The notes beneath the pieces are model-generated. The model was not told the origin of the DNA. It ran no database searches and worked only from the letters and a program-made list of their open reading frames with translations. The translations under genes were made by a program, and so were the position numbers. From NCBI GenBank assembly GCA_019677205.1, contig JAAMXY010001321.1:1-64000 (forward strand): a stretch of DNA of 64,000 bases, in the 5' to 3' direction. The stretch is from Pinguiococcus pyrenoidosus. Lineage: Eukaryota; Sar; Pinguiophyceae; Pinguiochrysidales; Pinguiochrysidaceae. Below are positions 31,301 through 44,376 of this stretch, piece after piece (position 1 is the stretch's first letter; every line of letters starts with the position of its first letter).

Positions 31301-34300
31301 ATGGCAAGTCGCCGGAGCTGCCGCCCTCGTTTGTGCGACCGGGACGCAAGTTCCTTTCCGAAGGGCCTCTTTACGGCCTGCCTGAGGTCACCAAGGGACG
31401 GGCCAAGTTCAAGAAGAACAGCCGCCAGGAGGGGAACCGACCGGAGTACTGGTCCTGGCTCTTCAGCAACATCCTGGTTGTCTCCACGCACAAGTACGGA
31501 GCTACGCGCCCGCCAGGGCTCAGCGAAGTGGAGGCGGCCGAGTACGGCTCCGTGACGGGGAAGCAGAGGAGATCGATCGTGTCCACCCCCACCTACCTGA
31601 AGTACGCCATCCGATACGCAGCGATTGGCTGCAGCTTCCACCGCCTGCCCTACGTGGAGCCCTTCCTGAACTGCCTCATGTTCTGCACCAACGATGGCAC
31701 CATCACGCTCGCGGCCAACAACAAGAAGGAGGCAGACAACTGGGAGGCGCGGATTCGGGAGTCCATGAGAGACGCTGATCTTGAAAGACGGCATGCCGGC
31801 CGCGGCAGCACCTCGACCGACGGCCTCGACGAGCCCGTCAAGATACATGTTCACCAGCATCGCGCGGCATTGAGGTGCGTCACGCAGCAGCTCCCAGTCC
31901 AAATGCGCCGTCACCCTCATCCCTGCTCCTTCTCCTGCCTCCCGTTGCGTGCGTCTGGTTGTATGTGTGCGTATGCGCATCCTTTCAGTGACATCGACTC
32001 GATGCCGACGGAGTTGCTGATCGGGGACGACGACGTCTCCCTTTCGGAGCAGGGCCTCATCCAGCCAAGGCGCCTGCAGTGGTGGCGAGCGGAGAGCTCC
32101 AACGTGTCCAACCAGCAGCTTCTTCTCTCCATCTTGGGCGAGTTTCATTATCCTACCATTCGAGATTATCTGCGCAACCCGACGTCCGGGCTTCAGGTAG
32201 GTGGCGACATGCAACATGAGACACGCAACCAGATGATTCACGCACCTACGGATGTGCCAGATCAACGCCACGGCCGTGGAGGACGAGCGGTTGCGGCGAT
32301 CTTCTTTCGTGATGCCGATCCGTGCGCCGCCGCCGATCACGGAGCGCCTGCCACGTCCGATTGAGTGCCTCGCGCGGGCCGCCATGGCCCTCAGTGGGCA
32401 GTCGCCGGTCTACGACGAGAGCGGAATGTACCGTTTCTGGGTCATCAGCCAGCACTGGTGCTTCGACCTCACCGAGGACTACGGTCCGGGCCCGACGCTC
32501 GTCCGCATCTGTCTTTTCGCGGGAGCCGTGATCTTCCAACAGGTACGGGACGCTCTCCTTGAAGCAGGCGTGACGAGAACCTGCTCACGGAAACCCTGCG
32601 GTCCTTCTGGTCCTTTCCCACACCCAGATCCATGCCGTTGGCCTCGGCGGCGCAAGCCTGTTCGCGGCCGCTCCGCTGGAACGACTGAATGCGACGCCTC
32701 TGCGCAACGACCCAGAGCGCTACCGCAATGCCGTCCTCTTCCAGTGCGAACGCGCGAAGGCGCCGGTTCGGAGCGCGCGGCTTCCGAAGAGGGACTCGAC
32801 GGAGTCGTCGGAATTCGATTGGACCTCCGGCAACGAAGATGCCTTCGCGCCGTACGCGCCGCAGATGCCGCGACCGAACGGATCCAGAAGCCACCGCGGA
32901 TCGGATCACGAAGGCTTCAACTGCAGTCTCTGCTTCGAGACGGAGGCGGCACGGAAGGACTTCATCCGACGCTTCTGGGCGGTCAAGGAAGCTTTCCACG
33001 ACGCTCGCTCCATCCCCTTGACGGCGCAGGGCCCCAACAGGTAGGCTCGCATCCGCTGTGCCGACCGGCTGGGTTCCACGGCGCACGCTCATCCTCGTGT
33101 CTCTCTTGCCACCTTCTCGCAGTCAACACGGCGCCATTCGTGTCACCAGCACGCATCTTGGAGGCAACTCTGCGGAGTTCGTCGCCGGAGCCAAGACGAT
33201 CATCTCGGGCGACAAGTCCGCCTACAAGAAGTCCCACGACCGCAAGATCTCCATGGAACTCGAGCTGGCGCTGGACAAGCTGGCGCTGGACTCGATGATG
33301 GAGGATCCCGAGACGCCGACCTCCTCCACCATGGTCAAGAAGATGAGCAAGGGGTCGCAGGAGCGACAGCGGATGCAGCCGGCGGCGAATCCGCTCGACA
33401 GCGCACCGGTCGGAACCGTGTGGGAGAGGGTGGCCGCCTTGGAGCGCGCCGAGTCGGAACGGGGGATCGGAAGCGGAAGTACGTGGCCTTCTTCAAAGGC
33501 CGCTCGATTCCAGGGCGCACTTCTGACGCCGAATCTTCTGACGCCGCTTCTTCTCGTTTCCTTCCCAGAAACGACCAAGTCGGAGCTATCGTCTGCCATG
33601 AACAGCACCGTTGGCGGTGAGATTGGATCGCTTCTCGGCGTCTCCGGCACGCGAAGTGTCTTGTCAGACGCGCGGGAGGACAAAGAGGAGCAGGTGAGAT
33701 GGCTCGGTAGACTGCAAGCCAGCTGCTTCCATGTGCTGAACCTTCGCGCTGCTGCAACCTTTGCGCTGCTGCAACCTTAGCCTCCCGCGCCGATGCGCAA
33801 GGCGGTGTCGGAGATGCCCATGGGCTCAAACACGAAGCCGTTTTCGAGGACGTTTGATAGCGACGAGGACGACCCCAAGATCTACATCAGAAAACCATTG
33901 AAGAAGAATCGCCACTCGGAGGGAGACAAGGACGGAGACAGTCGCATGTCGGCCGATGACATCGCCAAGCGAAAACGGAAGGCGTCCTCCGTGGAGCGAC
34001 TCTTCAACGGACCTCTCCCGACCATGGCTCCCCCGTCCCCGTCCCATATGCGTAGCAGGTACGGCGCCTCATCCTGGCAGCACCGCATTCCATGGCCCTC
34101 CTAGGCACAGCTCTCATCCCCTTCGCTCGCCCACCCCGAAACGAACCGCAGTAGCGTCATAGGTATCATGCCTTCCAAGACTGGCTGGCTCAACAAGGCC
34201 GGCTCCCGGAGAAGCGGAGGCTTCAGGTAAAGCTTTCCATCGCGCTCCCTCCGCGTGTGTCAACGGCATGGGAAAAGCTCACGTTCGCATGCCTCTTTCC

Positions 34301-34622
34301 TTCGCGTAGCTTCATCAGCGGTGGATTCGGCGGCAGCAACGAGCAGCGCCGTTTCTTTGTGCTCCGCTTTGGCCTCTTCTACTACTACAAGAACGAGGCC
34401 GACTTCCAGAGGGACATCGAGCCGACCGGAGCGGCGACCTTCAACATCACGGAGTGCACGGTGTATCCTCTGCCCGACGAGGGCGACGCGGTCTTCGTGA
34501 TAGAGCCGATCACCAGCAGGGGCGGCCAGGATGCGGTGCGCCTTCGCGCTGACAACGAGACGCAGATGCAGGAGTGGCTTGAAGCGTTTGAAGCGAGCGG
34601 CGCAAGGCCGAAGCTTGGATAG
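28302..34622 (+). CDS. RhoGEF with DH-PH unit and C-terminal PH domain
   Basis: Predicted Rho-family guanine-nucleotide exchange factor, 1575 residues in 14 exons: 28302-28448, 28984-29048, 29150-29369, 29437-30309, 30358-30999, 31144-31874, 31989-32196, 32261-32542, 32628-33040, 33123-33478, 33569-33693, 33781-34058, 34152-34226 and 34310-34622. The DH domain is in exon 5 (about residues 440-650). Its signature is LMIRPIQRLPRYLLLL, and the first helix has LTEDDYIRSLV. A PH domain follows in exon 6, with a long insert between strands and the terminal helix EADNWEARIRESM. A second PH domain forms the C terminus (KTGWLNKAGSRRSGGF ... ETQMQEWLEAFEA). The N terminus and the 1000-1450 region are Ser-rich and probably disordered. 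The exon 4 donor (GTGCGA at 30310) is chosen because the stronger GTAGGA at 30324 breaks the DH frame. A 15-N gap lies in intron 2. Confidence 0.85.
29108..29122. other. Assembly gap (15 N)
   Basis: Unknown bases after a C-rich homopolymer run, inside an intron of the RhoGEF gene. Confidence 1.
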
Positions 34623-34732
34623 GTGTTTGTCATTGTCAGGTTCTTCGTGTGTTGCTGCGTGGAACATCGTGTGAGACCAAAGTATCGTTAGCGGACAAGG
34701 CTGTGGAGTTTGTTTGTTGACGCTGCTCCTCT

Positions 34733-37700
34733 CTAGTGCTTCGAGTTCCACTTAAACATGTCCGCGATCCGCCGGCCTTTGCTTTGCTTCCGCGTCGCGA
34801 TCAGGCTCTCCGAGGCGACTTCCGCGTCCGACTGGCCAACCTTGCGACCGAGCAAGAAGCTTCGCTTTTTCCGGTCACTGCTGCCGGCATCGGCCGCCGT
34901 CCTGAGAAGATTGGGGGGGGATTGAAACGAAGATGAGAACTTCGAAAGGCCTCTCGGTGGTTTTGCAGGACCATGGCGTCTCTCTCTCTTTTCTCTCTCC
35001 CTTTCTCTCGCACCTTGCTCGCGAGCTGGTGCCGAAGACGCCGAGCTGCGTCGTCTCTCGTAAGAGACTCTCAACACAGTGCGCGTAGACGTACTTCTCC
35101 AGTAGGCGTTCCCAGGTCACCACTTTTCTCTTCCTCTCGAAGAAGGGAAGATTCCCTCGGTACTGCTTCAGGATGCGATCCACCAGGTATCCGCTCGTGC
35201 TGATCTCCACGTTGACGCTGCCGACGCAGGCGCGCTTCACGAACATCACCTCATCCAGCGGGTCCTCCACGGAGTCCTTCCGGGACTTGCCCACCGTCGC
35301 GATGCCGAGCTCTCTGGCGTCGGCATCGGGACTGACGCTCCGCGCCGCTAAGTGAGGGCCGGCTCGAGTTCGTCGCCGTCCTCGCTCCTCCTTGCTCTGG
35401 TTCGGCGCCTCGAGTTGAGGAGCGCCCTCGCCGTAGAGATAATTGTCAAAGAGGCCAACGACGCCGCGGGTGATCTGGATTGGCGCAGGAGAAGAAACAA
35501 AACAGCAAGGAAGAGGGGGAACAACGCTTGTCAGCAACGGGAGCGCTGGACGAGAACGTGGCGTAGACGCTGCTATCGGCACCTGCACGTTGAGATGGTA
35601 CTCGACTCCTGGGAAGAAGTGAATCTGCAGCAGTCGCCAGATCTCCACGCGCTCCTCTTCGATCATGACCGGCGCCTCTGCCTCCGCCGTCGCAACTATC
35701 ATGATCTGAGGAGCAGTCCATTGATTAGCCCTTGCTTGCCTCTCTGCCCATTTTGCGTATGCGTTGCGCTTTGTCTCAGCTTCTCGACGGGACATACCTC
35801 GCGAGGTTGATGAGGCCTGGCACGGCATCCGGGCGCTCCTTCCCACGTCTGGCCGCAGCACAACCAGACGCCCGTGGACTCCTTGTGTCGCGACGAGGCG
35901 GCCGAGGCCGAGCGCGGGCGGAGCCCATAACGCCCGCCGCGCAGGCGAAACTCTCCAGGTCGTCCATCGGGAAACGCGTGGAACCTGCATGCGTCCTTGT
36001 GGTTCTCTCTCATGTTGAAATAGATGCCGCAGCGCTGGCAAGGCTCTCGTCCGTTCTCGATGGTGGAGCTGACGATGCAGGCTGGGTCTTCGAAGATCTT
36101 CGCATCCTCACCCGGCGAAAGGTTGATGATCTGCAGGTCTTCCACCTGCCAAAGATTGAGGGGTGTGGGCTTGTCATCAAGGAGCGGTTCGCTGCATCGA
36201 GTGTCCCGCAAGGTGCACCCACCTCAAGGTTCGTCTGCATGCTCTCATCGCTGTAGTGGACCTGCTTGCCATTCATGCCCACGATGTTGATCACGACCTC
36301 GTCGGGAGCGTCCTTCTGCCCGTCCAGCGGCGGAACTTTCCAGCTCAGGCGTCCGACGCTGTAGCTGATGTTCTGTATCGGGAAGAGCGCCTCGACGTTC
36401 GCGGACCTTCCTTCTCTTCGCTCCAGGATGTGCTCCATGGTCTGCATTTGCATACAAGAAACCAAGCAAGTGTTAGCACACCTCGGCGCTGCAAGTAAAA
36501 CGGTCTCAGGAGCATTGCGCTTACATGTCGCAACTGGACTCGCCCGCCCTTGGAAGCCACCTCGTTCGAGGGCTTCAGCGGCGTCGCGCCCGGAGCCTCG
36601 GTGAAAAGACCGGCGATATTCGACCCAAGCTCCGATCCGGTTCGGTGCCTCCGGTGCCGCTTCAAGCTGTTTGGCCGACTGGCCGTCCCCTCGCCATCGT
36701 CAGCCGCGCTTTCAGAGAATGCGGACAAGAGCGCGTCGTCATCAAAGGACCCCATCGACGACGACATGTGAAGAGGGTTTGTCGTCCTCGGCTTGTCAAC
36801 CTGCTTGATGAGCGTCGTGTCGCTCTTCACGTTCCGCGGCGGCTCCATCACGGGGCTGGAGGAAGCCCTCGAGTTCAACCGCTCTCGATACGCATCGGAC
36901 AGCGTGGGAGGAGCGCCGAGGAAGACGTTGGTGATGACGTTCGAGAAGATGTGCAGCTGCTTCGAGTCGATCGTGACCGTCAGATGCGGGATGTCCGCGT
37001 AGAAGGTGGCTCGGCTCTCCGTCTCGCCCAGGAGCGTGATGTTGTGCCGTACGCCTGTGTCGGAGGTGGACGACACCTGGTCAAGAAGCGGGCTGTAGCT
37101 GATGAGCGCAATGAAGACCTCGAAGTCTTCGCTGATGGGCTCCGGGTTCTTCAGCACCATGTCCTCCCTCGGGATGAGCCGCCGGCGATACCATGTGTGC
37201 TCTCCGACGTCCGCGTTGGCCGGCACGCAGAAGAGCCGGATGCCCTTGACGTTGAGCTTCGACTCCGTCTTCAGGAGCAGATCATGCTGGTCGGCCATGC
37301 CTCCGCCGCCGTAGTGGGACTGCAGCTGCTGATACATGGTTCCGAATCCGTATCGAATGAGCGTGGCGGCTTCCGCGGCCACGAGGAGGCCGCCCTTCAA
37401 GAGCTCCGAGGCGAAGAGCACCTGCGGTCGCCGCAACGTCACGCGGAGGTTCTCAAACTTCGTCGATCGGTCGTGCTCCCTCTCTTGCGGAGTTGAACTT
37501 GCCCGTCCCCGGAGACCACTGGTATGCTTCAGCGGCTGTATTGTCGGCGACGCGGAGGTGAACGAGCTGCGACCCATCTTGGGACTTCGGAGCGTCCGCC
37601 GATCCGACTCCGAGTCGTCATCGTCGTCCGAGTCCACAAGCACGTCCAAGAGATCGAAGTCGTCCTGCTCGTCAAGCACCGTGCCGTTGAACATCAGCCT

Positions 37701-40700
37701 CGGGGGCAGCGGGATGGGATCCCTCTCCACAAGCGGATTGACATTCACGAAGTCTTCTTCGCCGTCCTCGTAGTCGAACGGAAGGGGAGCGCTCTTTTGG
37801 TCGTCGTCAAAGTTGTCCGCGAACAGCCTCTCGCTCAAGAGGCAGCTGAAGAGGTAGACCGAATCGCGGTTCGCCAACGTCCAGAACAGTTTCAGCTCGT
37901 CCATGTCAATGGAGATCTTGGCCTCGTTCTTGCTCAGCCTCTCCGCATCCGTGTCCGCGCTGCTCGAGCTGCACTCCGTGCCCAATCTCGTCCGTCCCGC
38001 CGGTTGCAGCGGTCCGAGGGCGTCTTGCTCGAAGGCCTGCAGCTCTCGATACTGGGGAGGCATCAGCATCTCATGGTTCAGCAGGAACGTTGACACCGAG
38101 GGGCGGAAGTCGGTCCTGCCATCACTCTCCGCGCTGCCTGCGGAGGGGAATACTGTCGAAGTGCGGCGGTCGAGACGGACGGCCGTCTGAGATATCGTGG
38201 TCCGCCTCGCTTCCGCGATGTGCAGCGGCTCCTCGAGGCCTTCGGAGTAATTCCTCTCCAGCTCGAACACCGGCCGCACGAAGGTCAGAGTGTAGTCCGT
38301 GGGCGCCCAAGGCTAGAGAAGCACATGTGTGTGTGAGGGGCGAATTCGTCATGCGAAGCATCCATGCTGGCCGCAAGCCAACAATCACGGCCTACCTCAT
38401 GTATCTCTGAGCGCTTCCAGATGATCGACGTTGACAGCGAGTGGCTCAGCATCTTCATGCGATCCGGGTAGTCCGGTCCGTGGTCGAAGATCCACGACAC
38501 GGATCCAAACTTTAGGTTCACCTGCAGCTTCTTCATGATCTTCCAGATGTCTCCATCCGTGGTGGCCTTGTCTCCGCCATGCGCGCTTCCGTCTCCCTCC
38601 GAAGCGGCGCTGCCACCCGTGGCGCCCTCGTCACCAAAAATGCCAGGGACGACGTCTGTCCGATAGTAAAGCTCGTTCCGTCCCTTGGACGGACTAAATG
38701 TGCCATCAAAACTGACCACCACACTCTGCGCCCGATAGTCCACGAAGGGGTCTGGCCCCACGATCGGCGGCCGGAGCTGCAAGTGGTGGGCGCACTCGTT
38801 CGCCAAGGAGGAGAAATCGACGAACATCTTGTACTCGAAGTTCGGCGCCCTCAGGAACAGGATGGGCAAGCAGGACGCCTTGATTGAGTCTTCGCTGCGG
38901 CGCAAGCCGTGCAGTCGAGGGTCGAACGCCATGTCATCATCGATCTCCGCGGCCACGGGGTCCGAGCTCGCGCTGGAATGCGACACGGAGTCGTCGCTAT
39001 CGCTGTACACGGCCGAGATGCTCTCCGGCGTCATTCGGTCCTTCGCCCTCATCATCATCCCCGGCTTCTCCTCCACACGGTCGGTGGGCGGGAGGAAGAC
39101 CTCTAGGAAATCGCCACTGAACTCCCAGTGCCCGTCGGCCGCCCGATTGGATCCAAATTTGAGGGCATTGCTCGTCTTCTTGATCGACATCTCGTACGCG
39201 AAGGCGGTGATGCTGTTCTGCAGGCCGAAGATCGTTCCAAGCAGGTACGTGTACGACAGCTTGGCCGCCTCGATTCTGTACGAGCCGTGCACGAAGTATC
39301 GCTGCGAGTCCCACCACACCAAGGGAGGCACGTTCGCGAGATCGGGAGGCGGCGGCGGGATGATGGAGCTCTGCACCCGTCCGAAGGCCATCTGCGGCTG
39401 CACCAGGCACTCGCCTTGCGTCATGACGAGAGAATCGCAATCCATCGCGATGTCGCCGTACGCCTTTGTCGGCGTCCTGGCCACTTCAAAGTCTATCGCG
39501 AGCTTGTCAGCGCCGCCGTACGGGTGCGCAATGTGGAACTGACTGACGCCCTTGTCGCGAGGCAGCGGCTCGACGCTTGCCATGTACAGGCGACCGCTCA
39601 CGCTCATGTCGTTGATGCCGATGAAGGGCTCGCGCAGGTTCCGAATCTCGTAGACCATCGACTCCGCATCCATCGAGAAGGCACCGCCGAAGATGTTGCG
39701 CCACTCCTTGTTCGTCAGCGGGTCGGGATCCAGGTCGTTCACCGCTCTCCTCCGGACCTCCTTGGCTTCCGTGTTGGCCATGCTGACGTGCAGGTGCTTG
39801 GCGCGCATTCGCACGATGTACTGCGAGCTCAGCGGCAGGTGCCCTCGACGCTCCCCAACATCATCTTCAAAGAAGCGCAGCTGAAAGTGGTCAAAGTTCG
39901 CTTCCACGGTCAAGAGATCGTCCTGGCTGACGCGCCTCCCCAGCACGGTCGCTTTGCCTAGCTTGAGAAGGTCTTTCATGAGCAGGAGGCGCTCCTGCAG
40001 CACACCCAGTCGCAGCTCCTGGTAGAAGTCGACGACGAAGTGCTTGAAATGCACAAGCGCTTCCATCGGCACCTCGAAGCTTGCTCTCGTCGAAGCGTGA
40101 ACGTACACGCCAGCGAAGTCGAACACCTTCTTGCGCTGGAACGCCACCTGTGCGGGGCTCTGGCAGAAGGCCTTCATCCGCTCGATCCGCAGGACGATGT
40201 CGGGGGAGATTGGCTTGCCCACCTCCTCATACAGCAGGTCTCCCTGGTGCAGGCAGGTGGTCATCTTGTACCCCTTGTAGAACGGCGTGTGAATCTTCAC
40301 CCACATGTCCTTGCGGACGCCCATGTTCACAAACATCTTCTTCGCCATGCCCTCGGGCAGCTCTCGCGAGCGGAAGAAGGCTCTCTCCATCGTCTTCTGG
40401 CAATCTAGCGCCAGGTACTGCATCAGATGGACGTACGGGGACCACTCCACGGATCCGTGCGCCACGCTGATGTGGACATGCGTCGCTGCTATTCTGGTTA
40501 TGTCCGAGCTGAGATGGGTCATGGCTTCCGTGCGATCTTCGGTCGACTTCTCGAAGGTCATGCCGACATCATGGAGGTGCGCGATCTGCGTCTCCACGAC
40601 GCTCTTCATCTTCAGCTTCGCCGTTGGACTTGCCTCCTCCTCCTCTCTGTGGGATAGGTACCTCACACTCACAACTGACATCCTCAGGCGGATCTGCTGG

Positions 40701-42511
40701 GCTTCCGAGGGCGTGCCGAAGAGCCGCATGTTTAGGACTGTGGCAAACATGACGTTCGGCTGGACCTGCGCCTGCTTTGAGAGGTTCAAGCGCTTCGCTT
40801 GGCACTCAAAGTTTGCCTGCTTCGAGAAGATCGCCACCGGATGGACGGGCCGACTCCCGTCGATGAACATGCGGATGGTCGAGCCGAAGCCTTTGGCCAG
40901 TACCAAGCTGTCGGGGTCCGTGTCGGCCACAAGCTCCACAGATGCCGTGCGGAAGCTGATCTGCGCTTTGACCTTCGGCAGAGCATGGCTCTTGCTTGTG
41001 ATCGCAGGCGTCTCGAACTTCGGTGCCGGCTCCTCCCATCCTGCCACTTGTCTCATGTACTCAATGTCCGAGCTCCGCAAAGTGCACAGAAGCCGGTCGA
41101 GGTCCACGCTGACGTCCGCGTCGCCCGCTGCGTCTTCGCAGAACGACGGGCCTCTCGGTGCTTTGCCATCATACTTCACGAGGTCCCTAGCAAGGACTTC
41201 CGCAACGTCTCCATCACCCTCCTCGATGCCGCTCTGTAGCAGCTGCGGATCGTCGAATCCCTCCCCATCGCGGAAGCCTATCTTCGACCGGAGTCCCGCG
41301 GCCGTAAGAACGTGCTCCTCCCTTAAGCTCACGTAGATGTACTCCATCACCGCCGTGACCAACGGAAGTGGTACCACCTCTCCGACGTCGTCGCCGCCAC
41401 CGCCGCCGCCGCCGGCCCCGCCGCCGCCATGCGGCTTACGGACTTGGATGTGCGTTGCAAAATCTATGCGCAAGGCCTCGTCCAAAGCGCCGGGGTCTTC
41501 CGTGGCCTCCAAGACCATCACGTGGACGGCCTGGAAGTCCAGCTGCACCTTGTCTGGCATCTTGTCCCATGGCGGTCGATTCTCCGCGCCGCTGTCCTGC
41601 CCCTTGATTGCCCCTTGCTCTACCGGGGAGCTGCCGGCCTTCTCGGCTCGGAGCCTGCGGTTCTCTTCGCGCATGAAGTGCCCAAGCACTTCTGCTCTGC
41701 TGTCCGCGAAGCCGAAGTCCACTTCCTCCACTACTCGGGAGTCCATCGCCACGCGCGCTTCCAGCGCCAGCCTCCGGAAGGTCAGTTCGATCCCCGCTCT
41801 CTCCGGCTCCAAGGTTCCGCCTCTGCCCGCCGCCTCGCCGGCGTCTTGCTCGCTCTCAGAAGCCGGATTTTGCGGCGTCTGAGGCGCTCGGACCTGAATT
41901 TGCAAGAAGTTGGCCTTGAAACACGGCCGCAGAGCTCGCGCCAGCTTGTCTCTTCTCCTGGCCGCATTGCCCTCGCTGGGGCTCTTCCGCGGCGAGCGGC
42001 GTCCGCGGCTTCTCTCGCTGGAGGCGAAGAGCAGCCGAAGATTTCTGCCGACGACCCGCACTTCATGACCTGTCTTGGGCGCCACGGTGGATCGGACCTC
42101 TCCGATTTCCACCAGCACCAGCCTGAGTAGTAGCGCGAGCAGGCGAGAGGACTTGTCGGCGTCGTCGGGCTCTTTGGGCGGCCGCGTCGGCCGGACGCGG
42201 GGGGGTGAAGGCCCTTGAAAGATCTTCACTCTCGTGATCCGCACGAGAATCGGCGGGTCTGCCAGCAGACTCTGGAGCCACTTGGCCACCTGCAGCTTCA
42301 GATATATTCGAGACACATACACGCGCGAGTCGGCGCCGAATTGCAGCTCCAAACCGCGTAATTCCAGCGGCAAAAGCTGCAAAACCTCGAGTTTCACTCG
42401 CGGCGCCGCCTTGTACAGGCGGATGAAAATGCATAGCAAGCGCGGCGCGACGCGCGGGTGACTCGACACGATCACAGCGGCCACGAGCACGCAGAGAAAG
42501 AGGAGGAACAT
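34733..42511 (-). CDS. SABRE/FMP27/BLTP2-like bridge lipid-transfer protein
   Basis: A giant (2407-residue) protein of the repeating-beta-groove lipid-transfer superfamily, expected to bridge ER and plasma membrane. Exons (minus) are 42511-38396, 38312-36525, 36441-36223, 36145-35798, 35705-35583, 35474-35014 and 34901-34733. The ATG opens an N-terminal transmembrane segment (FLLFLCVLVAAVIVSS), as in this superfamily. Landmarks are a VWWDSQRYFVHG segment like the GFWDK region, PTDYTLTF at the exon 1/2 boundary, SWKVPPLDG with IINLSPG, and a C-terminal VGSVNVEISTSGYL ... VTWERLLEKY unit matching the end of SABRE/Hobbit proteins. Exon 4 inserts a Cys/His cluster, described separately. Six of seven exons begin and end in phase 0. 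BLTP family membership is likely; the BLTP2 subfamily is probable. Confidence 0.75.
35798..36145 (-). other. CHORD-like Cys/His zinc module inside the BLTP2-like protein
   Basis: Exon 4 of the lipid-transfer gene encodes protein residues 2042-2157. It has C2077-x2-C2080-G-x-x-F-x4-N-x4-C2094-x2-H2097, then W2135-x-C2137-C2138, then G-C2148-x4-H2153. The order C-x2-C ... N ... C-x2-H ... W-x-C-C ... G-C ... H resembles a CHORD zinc domain. Zinc binding is inferred from spacing only. Confidence 0.65.
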
Positions 42512-43068
42512 GGTCGCACCTCGGGCGCCAGCCCTTAAGAAGGGGCGCAACGCACGGCGAAGCTATTGTGGGTCTGGAAATATCATGTGTAATTATTCAA
42601 AGCATCAGCATTATTATAAATATATTATAAAGTTTGGTAATTATTTATTCAAAATAGGGTATAAATGGAAGGATCTTGGTTCGTAGTAGTCTGAAAAGCT
42701 GCAACCCACGGATCCCACATGCATGTGACAGCTGAATAACGTTCATGCCACAAAAGACCGAAGTCCGCCCTGGTCTTAATATCATTGTCAAAGCGCTGAA
42801 CACAAGAACACGTCGGAACGCGGGAAGCTGCTTGCTCCGGATCGATCCGGGGCAGAACATTCCGTCTGTCATACGTTTCGAACGCTCCGACGGTTACATC
42901 TCGAGATCTGCTCTTTTTCTCCCTTTTCGCCGCTTTTCCGGCCATTTTTCCAAGAAACATGTGCTTATTCTAGAGCCCAATTGGTAAGCCGCAGCAAGTA
43001 CGGGATTCCGCACCCAACGTCCCTGGTGCTGACCTCCAGGCTGCAGGAGACCTTGACGTCACTGACAA
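42512..43068. promoter_or_regulatory. Divergent spacer with AT-rich block
   Basis: A head-to-head spacer between the lipid-transfer gene (-) and the RAB28-like gene (+). An AT-rich block at about 42580-42665, almost free of GC, contrasts with its surroundings. No gene is seen. Confidence 0.4.
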
Positions 43069-44320
43069 ATGAAGCAGTCCGGAGGCGTTCGGGAGATCAC
43101 TTTCGATCCGAATGGCAGTGTCGAGGACGACTCGAAGGAGCCAGACTTCCACCAGTTCAAGGTGGTGCTTCTGGGCGACGTGGGAGTGGGGAAATCGTCC
43201 ATAGGGCGGCGGTTGCAGCACGATGAGTAAGTGCCTGTGCGGTTTCCCCCTGACTTTTTGACTGAAAAGTGCATGCTGCTGCAAGTATTTGGACCATCCG
43301 GCAAGCTATGCAATGTGCGAAGGCCACAAAGCTAACTTGCTGGCATTCTTGAACGTGTGTAGCCTTCGAGATGGCGTCAACGCCACCAGTGGGGCAGACT
43401 TCATCTTGAAGAAGGTACAGCTTGTCTTGCATGCATTCAAAAGAGCGCTGCAATCGTCGTTGACTTGCACAACTCGCTGTCTTGTTCCTGCAGATCTTCC
43501 TGGGAGACGAATCAGAAGTGAACTTGCAAGTGTGGGACATCGGCAGCCAGACGCTGCGCTCCAAGACGCTGGATCGCTTCATCTTCGGCGCCGACGCTGT
43601 GGTGTTGGTCTACGACACCACAAGCACCACCAGCTTTCAGGTTCGGGAGAGGAGGTTCCCTCGTGTTGCCTCACCGTATGGCTGAAGCAAGCGAGTCGGT
43701 AACAGGCCTTGGACGACTGGCAATGCCGAGTTGAGAGAGTGACAAGCGAGGACGACGAAGACGAAAAGCCGCCGATGCTGGCGCTTCTGGGGAACAAGAT
43801 GGACTTGATTCACCTGCGACGTGTAAGACGAAGCCGACAAAGAGTTTATCGCATCCGCGTGTGGAGGAATCTGACAAGCGCACCTCAGGTTCGAGCGGCT
43901 TCGCACTCCTCCTTCTGCGAAGAGAACTTCATCAAGGTGGACGGCTTCGCCTCGGCCATGACCGGCCTCGACGTGAGTTTCGGTTGACGATCCCCGTCTT
44001 TCGATGCACTTTACCTGGCCTTACTTGTTGCTCTACTGCTTCCTCTTCTCTTTCTGATTCGATAACCATAGGTGGACACCTTCTTTTTCAAGCTCTCTGC
44101 GGCGCTCGTGGGCAAAGACCTGTCCTCCGCCGAGATCGAGAGGAGTCGAAAGAGCCTTCCCGCCCATATCTCCAGCGAATCCATAGAAGAAAGAGGTGCG
44201 CAACCTTTGGTGCATTCTGTTCAGTGGCACCGACCCAAGACGGATCGTAGGTTGACACGTGCAGTCTTCGGTAGGCGGCAGATGCCAAGACAAGCTGAGT
44301 CCATGGTGAAGCGCCCATGA
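43069..44320 (+). CDS. RAB28: RAB28-like small GTPase
   Basis: A membrane-trafficking GTPase; RAB28 acts in endosomal and ciliary traffic elsewhere. Exons are 43069-43226, 43363-43414, 43494-43640, 43706-43822, 43889-43972 and 44072-44320 (268 residues). G1 is GDVGVGKSS. G3 is the divergent LQVWDIGSQT, close to the RAB28 hallmark WDIGGQT rather than WDTAGQ. LDRFIFGADAVVLVYD also matches RAB28. G4 is GNKMDLIHLRR. G5 reads SAMTG instead of SAKTG. The N-terminal 25 residues extend beyond usual Rabs and are acidic. After GKDLSSAEIE the C terminus is long and lacks a prenylation cysteine; a GTGCGC donor at 44195 could shorten or replace it, so the last about 40 residues are uncertain. Confidence 0.85.
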
Positions 44321-44376
44321 GAAATCCATCCCTGGAAAAAGACATCCGTCGAAAAAGACAATCAATGCGGTCGGCG

